Shown: positions 1 to 6,516 of the stretch, piece by piece
Layout: each line of letters starts with the position of its first letter
Position numbering within the stretch: the first letter of the stretch is position 1
Assembly (NCBI GenBank): GCA_029879605.1
Contig: JAOUQA010000094.1
Coordinates: 1 to 7,331, forward strand
Direction of reading: 5' to 3'
Source: Gammaproteobacteria bacterium
GTDB lineage: Bacteria; Pseudomonadota; Gammaproteobacteria; SZUA-229
DNA: 7,331 nucleotides
Notes under the pieces: generated by a model
Databases searched by the model: none
What the model saw: only the letters and a program-made list of their open reading frames with translations
What the model was told of the DNA's origin: nothing
Program-made: the position numbers and the translations under genes

Positions 1-1716
1 ATGTGAGCCATGTGGATCATGACAGTTAATGCAGGATTTTGTTCGAGTATTAATGTGTCGATCATGGGAAAAACCGCTTAATGGTGAAGTTAACAAGGCA
101 GCTTCTGAATGACATTTAAAGCAAAGTACAAAATCAGTACTGCCACTGGTTGGTACGATGGGATCAAGTGCATAAGGTAAAGCAAGCAGTCCTTCCTGGC
201 TGGATCCGTGCGGGCCATTTGGTCCGGTTCCCCCTGTTGCCGCTGAGGTATCGCCGTTATGACAGTCGGTGCAATAAATCAGGCTGTTGATTTTATCAAG
301 AGGAATGTCCGCTCTTAAGCTGGGTACTTCAGCGTTATTGGCGGCGTTATTGGTAACAACTGGATGCCATGAAACCAGGCCAGCATTATTTTCGTTTAGC
401 TTATCACGAAGGTTATAAATTCCATCTACTCGTATCATGCCCCAGCCTGTTGCAGTCGAACAACGATCAGTTGTTACATTACTACCGCAGGCTCCCTTGC
501 CAGGTAAGCCGTGGCATTTGAAGCAGAGTTCATACTGGTTGGTGACAGAATTCACGACATTGCCATTAATATCAACACCTTTCACATCCTGAATACGCGC
601 ATTGGCGAGCGGTGGTGTAGTATGAATCAGGTTATTCAGTGGATCAGCAGGATTAAAAGACACCATCGGCTGGTCAGATTGAACACTATGGGGATTATGA
701 CAGTCTGCACATTCCGCATGTATGGTCATGGTCAGTGGGTTTTCCAGTATTTCGACATCGTGATTAGCATTCGGGCTGGTAGCTACCGGGTGTACCGTGC
801 CACCGGGTTTGTTGAATTCACCCTGGATGTTTATGGCGGTATTACCGTTATGGCAGCTATAACAGGTGTTTTCTTCCAGGGCTTTTTGTAGTCGAGCAGG
901 TGTTCCAGCACTGTGTGGTGTATGACAGTTAAGGCAGCCATTTTCTGCGACGGTTGTACCTCGCCATTCTGCACGACGGTTACTCCATGGGCTGGTGCCA
1001 GTACCATTCCAGGTCTGGGTCGAGCTCTGGTGAGTAGAACCTGTCCAGCCGGTTTTATTATGGCAGGTGATACAGATGGCAGAGTTAAGGGAGCTGACAC
1101 GAAGAAAAGGAGCATTGGTCGCCTCATGAGGGTCGTGACAGGTGGTGCATTCAACCCGGTCAGAGCCCGTGCCATCCAGTGGTAGACCAATGGTTGCAGG
1201 ATCAAATAACTGGCCATCATTGAGTTGTAGCGTTGTGTCATATACAAATGAAACCGGGTGATCATCACTGAGGTCAGTGCCCAGGTAGCCTCTTTCAGCA
1301 GCACTCATAGGATTTGTTAGAATTGCGTCCAGGGTTTCACCTGTGGGTGGATTAGACAGTTCGCCAAGCGCAACCGTGCCATCATGACAGGCCAGGCATA
1401 ATGTTGATTTACCCGTAGGCTGGCCAGGTGTTGCGTCGAGTGTAGTACTGCCATAGGGCGTATAGGTTTGACCCGATGAAAGAGTATGGTTCCAGAGAGG
1501 CGCATCAGGCATGGCGGCATGGGGTGTATGGCAGAAGACACAGACATGAGTCACAGTGGTGCTTTTAATTGTGCCAGGGCCGCTGACAGATAAATTATGA
1601 CGAGTATTAGCAACATCCTGTACAGCAAAGATACCTGTGCTGGTACCGGCAGTAATGATCGTAAGAGTCATTAATGACAGAATAACCAGTCGGCTTTTTA
1701 TCTTAACCACCCACAT
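1..1716 (-). CDS. large secreted multiheme c-type cytochrome, 3' end outside window
   Basis: The frame is open from an ATG at 1716-1714 to the window edge: 572 residues with no stop, C-terminus missing. Residues 1-31 look like a Sec signal (Lys/Arg at 5, 7 and 9, hydrophobic 10-27, cleavage probably near Ala31). A start at Met16 would lose the basic n-region, so I prefer 1716, which has AGG nine bases upstream. CXXCH motifs lie at residues 59, 107, 190, 215, 261, 285, 336, 398, 482, 532 and 562 (11 hemes so far), with 19 other histidines available as second ligands. Residues 36-225 form a tetraheme domain matching the small cytochrome at 5824-6516. Residues 261-289 are a doubled CXXCH unit. 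Residues 482-506 carry CTDCH followed by GPHGS, and 562-572 read CINCHDPHGSH, both familiar from Geobacter-type surface cytochromes. Cys410 and Cys419 are the only non-heme cysteines. It overlaps the upstream NHL gene by 14 bases. Likely exported, probably surface-exposed electron carrier; exact family unknown. Confidence 0.93.
   Translation of the reverse strand, partial: MWVVKIKSRLVILSLMTLTIITAGTSTGIFAVQDVANTRHNLSVSGPGTIKSTTVTHVCVFCHTPHAAMPDAPLWNHTLSSGQTYTPYGSTTLDATPGQPTGKSTLCLACHDGTVALGELSNPPTGETLDAILTNPMSAAERGYLGTDLSDDHPVSFVYDTTLQLNDGQLFDPATIGLPLDGTGSDRVECTTCHDPHEATNAPFLRVSSLNSAICITCHNKTGWTGSTHQSSTQTWNGTGTSPWSNRRAEWRGTTVAENGCLNCHTPHSAGTPARLQKALEENTCYSCHNGNTAINIQGEFNKPGGTVHPVATSPNANHDVEILENPLTMTIHAECADCHNPHSVQSDQPMVSFNPADPLNNLIHTTPPLANARIQDVKGVDINGNVVNSVTNQYELCFKCHGLPGKGACGSNVTTDRCSTATGWGMIRVDGIYNLRDKLNENNAGLVSWHPVVTNNAANNAEVPSLRADIPLDKINSLIYCTDCHNGDTSAATGGTGPNGPHGSSQEGLLALPYALDPIVPTSGSTDFVLCFKCHSEAALLTSPLSGFSHDRHINTRTKSCINCHDPHGSH
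1042..1611 (-). other. tetraheme OmcE-like domain within the large cytochrome
   Basis: Residues 36-225 of the large cytochrome repeat the layout of the complete small tetraheme cytochrome encoded at 5824-6516. In order: RHNL (His40), CVFCHTPH (59-66), PLWN (73-76), CLACHDGTV (107-115), DDHPVSF (His153), CTTCHDPHEATN (190-201), FLRV (204-207) and CITCH (215-219). The small protein has KHNL, CGFCHSPH, PLWN, CLSCHDGTV, GDHPISV, CASCHNPHESTN, FLRV and CTTCH in the same order. Motif spacings are 48, 83 and 25 residues here against 52, 96 and 23 there. The eight putative ligand histidines are all conserved. Two extra histidines (57 and 77) occur only in this copy. This is direct evidence of paralogy; its functional meaning is inferred. 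Confidence 0.88.
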
Positions 1717-2707
1717 ACTGAAATACCTGCACTCGCCGATTATAGGAATCCGCTACATAAATTTTGTCCTGATGAATAAACAGGCCTGAGGGTAACCAGA
1801 ATTCTCCTGCTTTACGTCCCTGGCTGCCAAAGGCCATTAAGTATTTACCCGTTTGATCAAAAATTTGTACACGGTGGAAGATGGCGTCTACTACATAAAT
1901 ATGACCCTTGCTATCAACACCAATACCCTTGGGTTGAGAAAAATACCCCGAGGAGTCACCGTGTTTTCCAAAGCTGTTAATAAATTTCCCGGCCAGGTCG
2001 AATGACTGGATGCGGAAATTCATGGTGTCGTTAACAAACAGCCGGTCATTGTTCAGTGCCAGGTGGCTTGGGAAGTTGAAGTCGCCACCTTTTTTCTGAC
2101 GTTGTCCAAAGGAAAACTCTTTCTCACCTTTATGATTATAGACGATAATAGTGTGGTTAAGTGTATCGGATACGTATAACTTTTTGTTTTTATTGTCAAA
2201 AAAAAGACCAGTGGGTCTGTTTAATCCCTCGATTGAGTGGCTGAATTGACCTTCTTTTGTGAAGATGAAAATTGTACCTAGTATGGAATCAGAGATATAA
2301 ATACTGTCATTGCCGATAGCTGCGCCAACCGGGGAGGCCAGGTAGGTATCTTTAGCCCGTTCAATTTGTAAATAGTCACTGCTGGCCGTATTAAACAGGT
2401 GTACCACTTTTTTACCGGGATCAGTGACGACCATTAACTGGTCTTTGACAGCAATGGTATAGGGTCTAACCATGCCTGAGTTTAGATTGCGACCTGATAG
2501 CCAGCCCCAGAACCGTGACAGTAGTGACTGATGAATTTCCAGGTCAGTGGGATCAGAAAATTGATATAGGTATTTAATACGTGTTTTAAGTGGTGGTGCC
2601 GGCCAGGTGATTTCAGTGGCCTGGGCCTGATCAGTTTTATGTGCAGGCGGGGTAGAGCAACTGGAAAGCAGCAACAGGGTTAGGCCGATGAGAATTAGCT
2701 GTTTCAT
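1703..2707 (-). CDS. NHL-repeat beta-propeller lipoprotein (NHL protein B)
   Basis: This is a complete gene of 334 residues. The N-terminus is a lipoprotein signal: Lys2, a hydrophobic stretch, then LSSC with Cys17 as the lipidated residue. A linker to about residue 78 follows. Six NHL-type repeats then run to the C-terminus, beginning near residues 81, 125, 164, 212, 258 and 305. Each has the pattern P-x-G/H, a short strand, (I/L)YV-x-D, and (R/T)-(V/I)-x-x-F/Y; the clearest are YVSDTLNH, FVNDTMNF, YVVDAIFH and YVADSYNR. Six repeats give a closed propeller, which usually binds proteins or ligands and has no catalytic residues visible here. Its last three blades closely resemble those of the NHL protein at 6513-7331. 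ATG overlaps the barrel stop (ATGA, 2704-2707), with TAAGG at 2716-2720 as ribosome site. A structural or assembly partner of the barrel or the downstream cytochrome is inferred; Asp17-type Lol avoidance is absent (Ser18), so outer-membrane sorting is expected. Confidence 0.93.
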   Translation of the reverse strand: MKQLILIGLTLLLLSSCSTPPAHKTDQAQATEITWPAPPLKTRIKYLYQFSDPTDLEIHQSLLSRFWGWLSGRNLNSGMVRPYTIAVKDQLMVVTDPGKKVVHLFNTASSDYLQIERAKDTYLASPVGAAIGNDSIYISDSILGTIFIFTKEGQFSHSIEGLNRPTGLFFDNKNKKLYVSDTLNHTIIVYNHKGEKEFSFGQRQKKGGDFNFPSHLALNNDRLFVNDTMNFRIQSFDLAGKFINSFGKHGDSSGYFSQPKGIGVDSKGHIYVVDAIFHRVQIFDQTGKYLMAFGSQGRKAGEFWLPSGLFIHQDKIYVADSYNRRVQVFQYVGG

Positions 2708-4842
2708 TTCGACCGCCTTACCAGGTTAATCATGAGCCTGTTATCTTCATTATCACCTGCATTACTATGCCACTGATAGTGATCCAGACTGGCATTAACA
2801 GATAACAGGTGATAACGCCACTCAAGGATGACGCCTTCATTAAGATACTGATCGTCGTTACCCAGATTATCATCCAGTTGACGATAATTCATATGGGGTT
2901 TCAGAGTGATACGGCTCCTGGGTAGTCTGATATTCATTTGAACGGATGCACTGAATGAATCAGATTTTGATAAAGTAGTTTCCATGGCACTGAGATTAAG
3001 AGTGGTATTTAGAGTAATAAGTGGATTGAAACTATAAAGTAAAGATTGTTTAAAAGTTTGTGACTGGGTCTCATAGTAATTCAGATGTGTATTCTGAGTT
3101 TCCAGTCCTAGTGCCAGTTTGAATTTGTCTTTAGACAGGTTGTAGGAAAGTCCAGTAGTGCTATGGCGTGTTTCAGAGTTGGCTGAAAATGCTGAAGGAA
3201 AGGTTACATTAATTAAACTGGCAGGGTCGATATTGAGTTCTTGTTCATTAGCTGACTGGTTATGATAAAGCTGGAAGTTGTCTAAATTTAAACGTAAAAA
3301 GAAGCCAGAGGTTTGTGAAACATTACCTGGTGCCCAGTGGCTGTAATTGACGGATACCGTTTCGTCCGGGTTTATATTGCCGCCACTGCCACTGGCAATT
3401 CGGTAGACTTCGGTATAACCACTGGGAGCCTGGGTAATGGTATAGTCGATGCCTTCAATATAGGTGGCGCCGCCTGAAGACTGTAATTCAATAGTGGTAA
3501 TATCAATATAGCGTTGTTCCAGTAAAATACGGTCGGTCTCAAAGGTTTTGCTATAGCCGATAACGTCTATAATCTGGGTTCCTCCTGATTGCTCAGTTGT
3601 GAGTCGTGATCCATTGACTCCCATTGAAATATAACTGTTTTGAGCAGGTAATTTTTTACTGTAATTTAAACTGTATTTTGGTCCAGTAGTAGTAGATTCT
3701 CCAGTGCTGCCATTTGAATAGCGACTGGTGTTCTGCTGGTAGCCAAACTGGGTTCTCAGGTTGGTATAGAGTTGATGATTAATGTCAAAATTATTGTAAT
3801 AGCTGGTGGTTTTTACATTTCGTTCTGTTTCTTTGTAATCAAATTGGTAACTGGAGTATAAGTTTTGAGTATGTTGTAGCCTGATTTTTTCTGTCAAATT
3901 CAAGTTCTCATAAGCACCAAATTCCTGTTGTTCGGTATGTTCGATGCGGCTATTAATATGGCTGTTTTTTCCCCAGTGAAATCCATGGGTTAATTGTTCG
4001 CGATTATATGTGTAGTTTCTATTATAAATAAAATCTTCATATTCCATTTGTTCAATGCTCAGGTTCATTTTGCTGCTGCGTCCACGATAGTTTAAGCGAT
4101 GTATTCTGTCGTGGGTATGTAAAAGAACTGAGCTGAATCCTGATTCCTGAATCAGTTCCTGTTCACGTGTTGTATAAGAAATAAAAGAAGGAAAATAAAT
4201 GTTTTTCAAATTGAATGTTAGTTGTTGATTCTTGAGGTCAAAGTCAGTTCTGGCTCCCAGTGATTGAGTAGTAACACCACTGGTTCTGTTAATACCGGCA
4301 GAGAGGTTGATGGGCATTTTTGTGCCATGTAAAAAGCTACTGTTTGCGGAATAATTCAAGGTGGTGGAATCCGTGTCATTATTCGCTCCCGCGGTTGTGT
4401 CATAATTGTTTTGATCAAATGTTGGACGTAAGTCAAAAGAAAAAGTAGCGATGCCTGGGTCAAGAATATGAATGTTCTTTTTAAAACTGAACTGCTCACG
4501 AAAACGCTGTTCTTTACTGTCCTGTGTGTTTCCAGGGCTGGTTTCATAACTGCGCCATCTGCCATCAAATAAAAATCCTGCATCCCAGGTTAATGGCTCA
4601 TAAATAACCAGTTGTTCAGACTTGCTAATGCCCGTTGTAAGAAAAGTGACCGAGAAAACTAGTATTAATAATACTTTCTGGTTGAGTAGAAAGGGTAAAC
4701 AGTTTAATAGCAACAGTTTCGGGCTAGAGACGGTTGTATTGATTCTATCAAACGTAAGCCGGATAATCTGTTCTATCGTATCGCGAACATGATCTAGGGC
4801 TTGGGTCTGGTAGCGGCTGTTTTGTTGTGACAACGGTTGCAT
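2704..4842 (-). CDS. large outer-membrane beta-barrel protein, probable electron-conduit porin
   Basis: The gene encodes 712 residues from the only in-frame ATG near the start. The export signal lies unusually deep: Lys55 and hydrophobic 56-70, ending near Ser73-Glu76, after another hydrophobic run at 43-53. The mature part (about 635 residues) is rich in Asn, Ser, Thr, Tyr and Gln. It has alternating polar/hydrophobic stretches such as LSAGINRTSGV, FKLALGLETQ and ITLKPHMNYR, and no cysteine or heme motif, which is typical of transmembrane beta-strands. Size is similar to the MtrB/PioB and Geobacter Omb/Ext barrels that hold cytochromes in the outer membrane (26 strands in MtrB), but I see no signature that proves membership. 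Residues about 430-502 look like an inserted small beta domain (YIEGIDYTI, then DETVSVNYSHW). The C-terminus ends in Lys rather than the usual aromatic. The start overlaps the upstream triheme gene by 49 bases with only a weak ribosome site (GGG, eight bases away); a non-ATG start such as TTG at 4713-4711 is possible. The barrel call is firm, the conduit role is inferred from neighbours. Confidence 0.85.
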   Translation of the reverse strand: MQPLSQQNSRYQTQALDHVRDTIEQIIRLTFDRINTTVSSPKLLLLNCLPFLLNQKVLLILVFSVTFLTTGISKSEQLVIYEPLTWDAGFLFDGRWRSYETSPGNTQDSKEQRFREQFSFKKNIHILDPGIATFSFDLRPTFDQNNYDTTAGANNDTDSTTLNYSANSSFLHGTKMPINLSAGINRTSGVTTQSLGARTDFDLKNQQLTFNLKNIYFPSFISYTTREQELIQESGFSSVLLHTHDRIHRLNYRGRSSKMNLSIEQMEYEDFIYNRNYTYNREQLTHGFHWGKNSHINSRIEHTEQQEFGAYENLNLTEKIRLQHTQNLYSSYQFDYKETERNVKTTSYYNNFDINHQLYTNLRTQFGYQQNTSRYSNGSTGESTTTGPKYSLNYSKKLPAQNSYISMGVNGSRLTTEQSGGTQIIDVIGYSKTFETDRILLEQRYIDITTIELQSSGGATYIEGIDYTITQAPSGYTEVYRIASGSGGNINPDETVSVNYSHWAPGNVSQTSGFFLRLNLDNFQLYHNQSANEQELNIDPASLINVTFPSAFSANSETRHSTTGLSYNLSKDKFKLALGLETQNTHLNYYETQSQTFKQSLLYSFNPLITLNTTLNLSAMETTLSKSDSFSASVQMNIRLPRSRITLKPHMNYRQLDDNLGNDDQYLNEGVILEWRYHLLSVNASLDHYQWHSNAGDNEDNRLMINLVRRSK

Positions 4843-5171
4843 GTATCAAACCCGATTTTGTAGGCTTCTTTGCCATTATGGCACTCTCCGCAGAACTGTC
4901 CGTCTTTAAATTGTTGCATACTCATTTTATTTGCGCCCCGTTGCATTTTAAAAATCTTTTCATGGCAAACGTAGCAGCGGTAGCGGATACGATGTTTCCA
5001 GTGAGGGAAATGGGATGAGGGCAGGCCTTTTTCTGCACCTTTACCTTCATAAATAATATCGCCGAAAATAATATCACCCGGTGGTGTTTCGGCTATCGCC
5101 GTGTTTACTATAGTACTGGTACAAGTGGTAAGCAGGACAATAAGTGATAACAGTTTGTAAGTTTTGTTCAT
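4794..5171 (-). CDS. periplasmic triheme c7-type cytochrome
   Basis: The gene encodes 125 residues from ATG 5171-5169. I chose this start because it gives a proper signal peptide (MNKTYK, hydrophobic 7-22, AIA at 25-27 before Glu28), and because a GGGGGG run at 5181-5186 sits nine bases upstream as ribosome site. The same frame continues 30 codons further upstream inside the preceding gene, without a signal peptide. The mature chain is about 98 residues with three CXXCH: CYVCH 66-70, CGECH 94-98 and CNRCH 111-115. Three more histidines (54, 57, 60) in SSHFPHWKH supply exactly one second ligand per heme. The pattern FPH-x-x-H-x5-C-x-x-CH, then GQFCGECHNG, then CNRCH is that of the c7/c3-type triheme domain common in metal-reducing bacteria. 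Cys17 (LTTC) is a poor lipobox, so a soluble periplasmic protein is more likely. The gene begins five bases after the lipoprotein triheme gene and probably shuttles electrons between inner-membrane donors and the barrel complex. Confidence 0.93.
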   Translation of the reverse strand: MNKTYKLLSLIVLLTTCTSTIVNTAIAETPPGDIIFGDIIYEGKGAEKGLPSSHFPHWKHRIRYRCYVCHEKIFKMQRGANKMSMQQFKDGQFCGECHNGKEAYKIGFDTCNRCHNKTAATRPKP

Positions 5172-5176
5172 AATTG

Positions 5177-5776
5177 TTATCCCCCCGCCAGTGCCGTGTG
5201 ACAGCGCGCACAGTTTTCCGGGCCAGGTGAAAAAGATACCGAGCCATGGCAGAAACCACAATATTGGCCCTTGTTGATATCATCCATGGTAATTTTTGTG
5301 CCGCGATAACGGAACAGTTTAGGATGACAGCTGGCACAGTCGAGATGCTGGGTATGTACTGAATGTGGAAAGAAGGCGTCAAATACCGGGTCCGGCCCCT
5401 TGAGGTAAAAATCAAATTTGAAAATAAAGCCGGGTTCGCGCGTTCCACCAATGGCGCTACGGGGCTGGATGATTGATTGTTGTAAAGCCATGGCCCAGTC
5501 CCGTTGTCCCAGTTTATTTATCGGTAGCATCTTTTCTGCTTCCTTCCAGGATCGGGCATTTTCTATTTCTGTAACGACTAATGGTGTAACCTCTTCCTCT
5601 TTGATAGTTGCAGTTTCCGTTTGGCTAATGGCCTGTTGATCAGTGGGTTGCTGAGCCTGGGTAATTTTATCAGGTGGTGTGGCAGGAAGATCAAAAAAAA
5701 TTGACAGTGTTTTCTGGCTGCATGAGAGTAAAAGAAAAAGGACGGGAAGGATTAATAAACGTAAACAAATTTGCAT
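5177..5776 (-). CDS. triheme c7-type cytochrome lipoprotein with long linker
   Basis: The gene encodes 199 residues. The signal ends in LLSC with lipidated Cys19; Ser20 follows, so outer-membrane sorting is expected. Residues 20-70 are a Pro/Gln/Thr/Glu-rich flexible tether. Residues about 74-112 hold a short conserved-looking segment (ARSWKEAEKMLP, then GQRDWAMALQQ and IIQPR) that, from memory, precedes triheme domains in related Geobacter proteins. The heme domain occupies 128-199: PHSVHTQH (His138, 141, 144), CASCH 147-151, CGFCH 173-177 and CARCH 189-193. Six histidines in all make three bis-His hemes with none spare. The heme domain is a paralogue of the next gene's product, but the third non-motif histidine lies after FPHxxH here and before it there. 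The start ATG at 5776-5774 is preceded by a purine-rich AGGACAGGAAGGA. Likely an outer-membrane-tethered periplasmic relay to the barrel; the tether could span part of the periplasm. Confidence 0.93.
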   Translation of the reverse strand: MQICLRLLILPVLFLLLSCSQKTLSIFFDLPATPPDKITQAQQPTDQQAISQTETATIKEEEVTPLVVTEIENARSWKEAEKMLPINKLGQRDWAMALQQSIIQPRSAIGGTREPGFIFKFDFYLKGPDPVFDAFFPHSVHTQHLDCASCHPKLFRYRGTKITMDDINKGQYCGFCHGSVSFSPGPENCARCHTALAGG

Positions 5777-5823
5777 ATCCTTCCTGTCCTACACTGGTTA
5801 AATTTTTTATTTTAATAATATCT
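5777..5823 (-). promoter_or_regulatory. 47-base intergenic gap with strong ribosome site
   Basis: This is the only true gap in the window. On the coding strand it begins with about 30 very A/T-rich bases and ends in the purine-rich stretch AGGACAGGAAGGAT directly before the lipoprotein ATG. I see no GC-rich hairpin plus T-run that would make a terminator, and no clear -35/-10 pair. An A/U-rich segment here could be an RNase E-type processing site separating the tetraheme message from the rest; that is speculation. The ribosome site itself is well supported. Confidence 0.45.
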
Positions 5824-6516
5824 CTATTTAATATGACATGTTGTACATAACGTGTCGATACCAACCCGTAAGAATGTTGGATTTGTTGATTCATGCGGGT
5901 TGTGGCAGCTAGCACATTCTACCTGGTTTTCTGAAGCTCCATAAAGTTGCAGTGCAGCCTGTACTGTTGCCAGTGGTTGAAATGCAGTATCGGCGGTTGG
6001 ATCATAGGTAACAGATATTGGATGATCACCTGTTAAGTTTGTTCCCAGGTTGGTTACGCCACCAGCTGGCATTGTGTCAGCTACATTGCCGCCATTCAGG
6101 GTGAACTGCCAGCCCTGGTCTGCACCGGCCGCATTGTAATTACCGGAGCCTGCACCATTGATTAACTGGTCAAAGCCTACTGTTCCATCATGGCATGACA
6201 GGCAGGCCAGTGAAATACTGGCAGGTGATCCAGCAACCGTCATATCCATAGTGGCACTCGCAGTAACATTATACATAGTATAAGGTCCAGCCGGTGTCGT
6301 TCTATTCCATAATGGTGCCGGTCCACCGGATTCGGTGTGAGGTGAATGGCAGAAGCCACAAACAAAAGCAGTTGCTGCTGTGCTTATGTTGTTGACCGTG
6401 TCAGGCTGTGTACTGGACAGGTTATGCTTGGTAGCGGCGACATCTGCCTGTACCAGTGCAATAAACCCCATCCATAACAGTGCGACAATGGGTATTGTGC
6501 GAAATAAAGTTTTCAT
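5824..6516 (-). CDS. secreted tetraheme cytochrome, OmcE-like candidate nanowire subunit
   Basis: The gene encodes 230 residues with a clear signal peptide (Lys2, Arg6, hydrophobic 8-22, VQA at 22-24; mature start about Asp25). Four CXXCH motifs are CGFCH 53-57, CLSCH 105-109, CASCH 201-205 and CTTCH 224-228. The chain stops two residues after the last. There are exactly eight histidines: the four in motifs plus His31 (KHNL), His60 (SPH), His165 (GDHP) and His208 (NPH), so four bis-histidine hemes use every histidine. Size, tetraheme content, the CxFCHxPH...PLWN start and the lack of any other domain fit the OmcE-type cytochromes that polymerise into extracellular filaments, where a ligand can come from the next subunit. 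This is family resemblance, not proof of polymerisation. It could instead be a monomeric periplasmic or surface carrier. Its ATG overlaps the NHL stop (ATGA, 6513-6516), with AGAGG at 6524-6528. It is a paralogue of residues 36-225 of the large cytochrome at the left edge. Confidence 0.92.
   Translation of the reverse strand: MKTLFRTIPIVALLWMGFIALVQADVAATKHNLSSTQPDTVNNISTAATAFVCGFCHSPHTESGGPAPLWNRTTPAGPYTMYNVTASATMDMTVAGSPASISLACLSCHDGTVGFDQLINGAGSGNYNAAGADQGWQFTLNGGNVADTMPAGGVTNLGTNLTGDHPISVTYDPTADTAFQPLATVQAALQLYGASENQVECASCHNPHESTNPTFLRVGIDTLCTTCHIK

Noticed and set aside
511..1185. Plus-strand open frames at 511-891 and 913-1185
   Set aside because: They lie antisense to the heme-motif-rich cytochrome frame. 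They carry no export signal or recognisable domain and result from its codon pattern.
831..1547. Minus-strand frames at 831-1304 and 1317-1547 as separate genes
   Set aside because: They are out of frame with the continuous cytochrome reading frame that shows ordered CXXCH motifs throughout, so they are shadows.
4794..5171. Soluble triheme cytochrome as a lipoprotein through LTTC (Cys17)
   Set aside because: Thr directly before the Cys is a poor lipobox, and an AIA cleavage site for signal peptidase I follows at residues 25-27.
5177..5190. Frameshifting on the GGGGGG run at 5181-5186, fusing the two triheme proteins into a hexaheme lipoprotein
   Set aside because: A -1 slip would indeed join the frames, but the product would carry a hydrophobic signal peptide in its middle. 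The run is better explained as the ribosome site of the next gene.
5172..5261. A 30-codon upstream extension of the soluble triheme cytochrome
   Set aside because: It would overlap the lipoprotein gene and bury the signal peptide, while the ATG at 5171 has both a G-rich ribosome site and a normal signal.
2704..5776. Naming the locus mtrCAB or pioAB
   Set aside because: No decaheme MtrA/PioA-type gene or MtrC-type lipoprotein is present, and the barrel shows no motif that I can tie to MtrB specifically.
5777..5823. Rho-independent terminator or internal promoter in the 47-base gap
   Set aside because: No GC-rich stem with a T-run is present, and no pair of boxes stands out from the A/T-rich background.
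5824..6516. OmcS-like or OmcZ-like filament cytochrome
   Set aside because: OmcS has six hemes and OmcZ eight; this protein has four, which fits only the OmcE-type size class.
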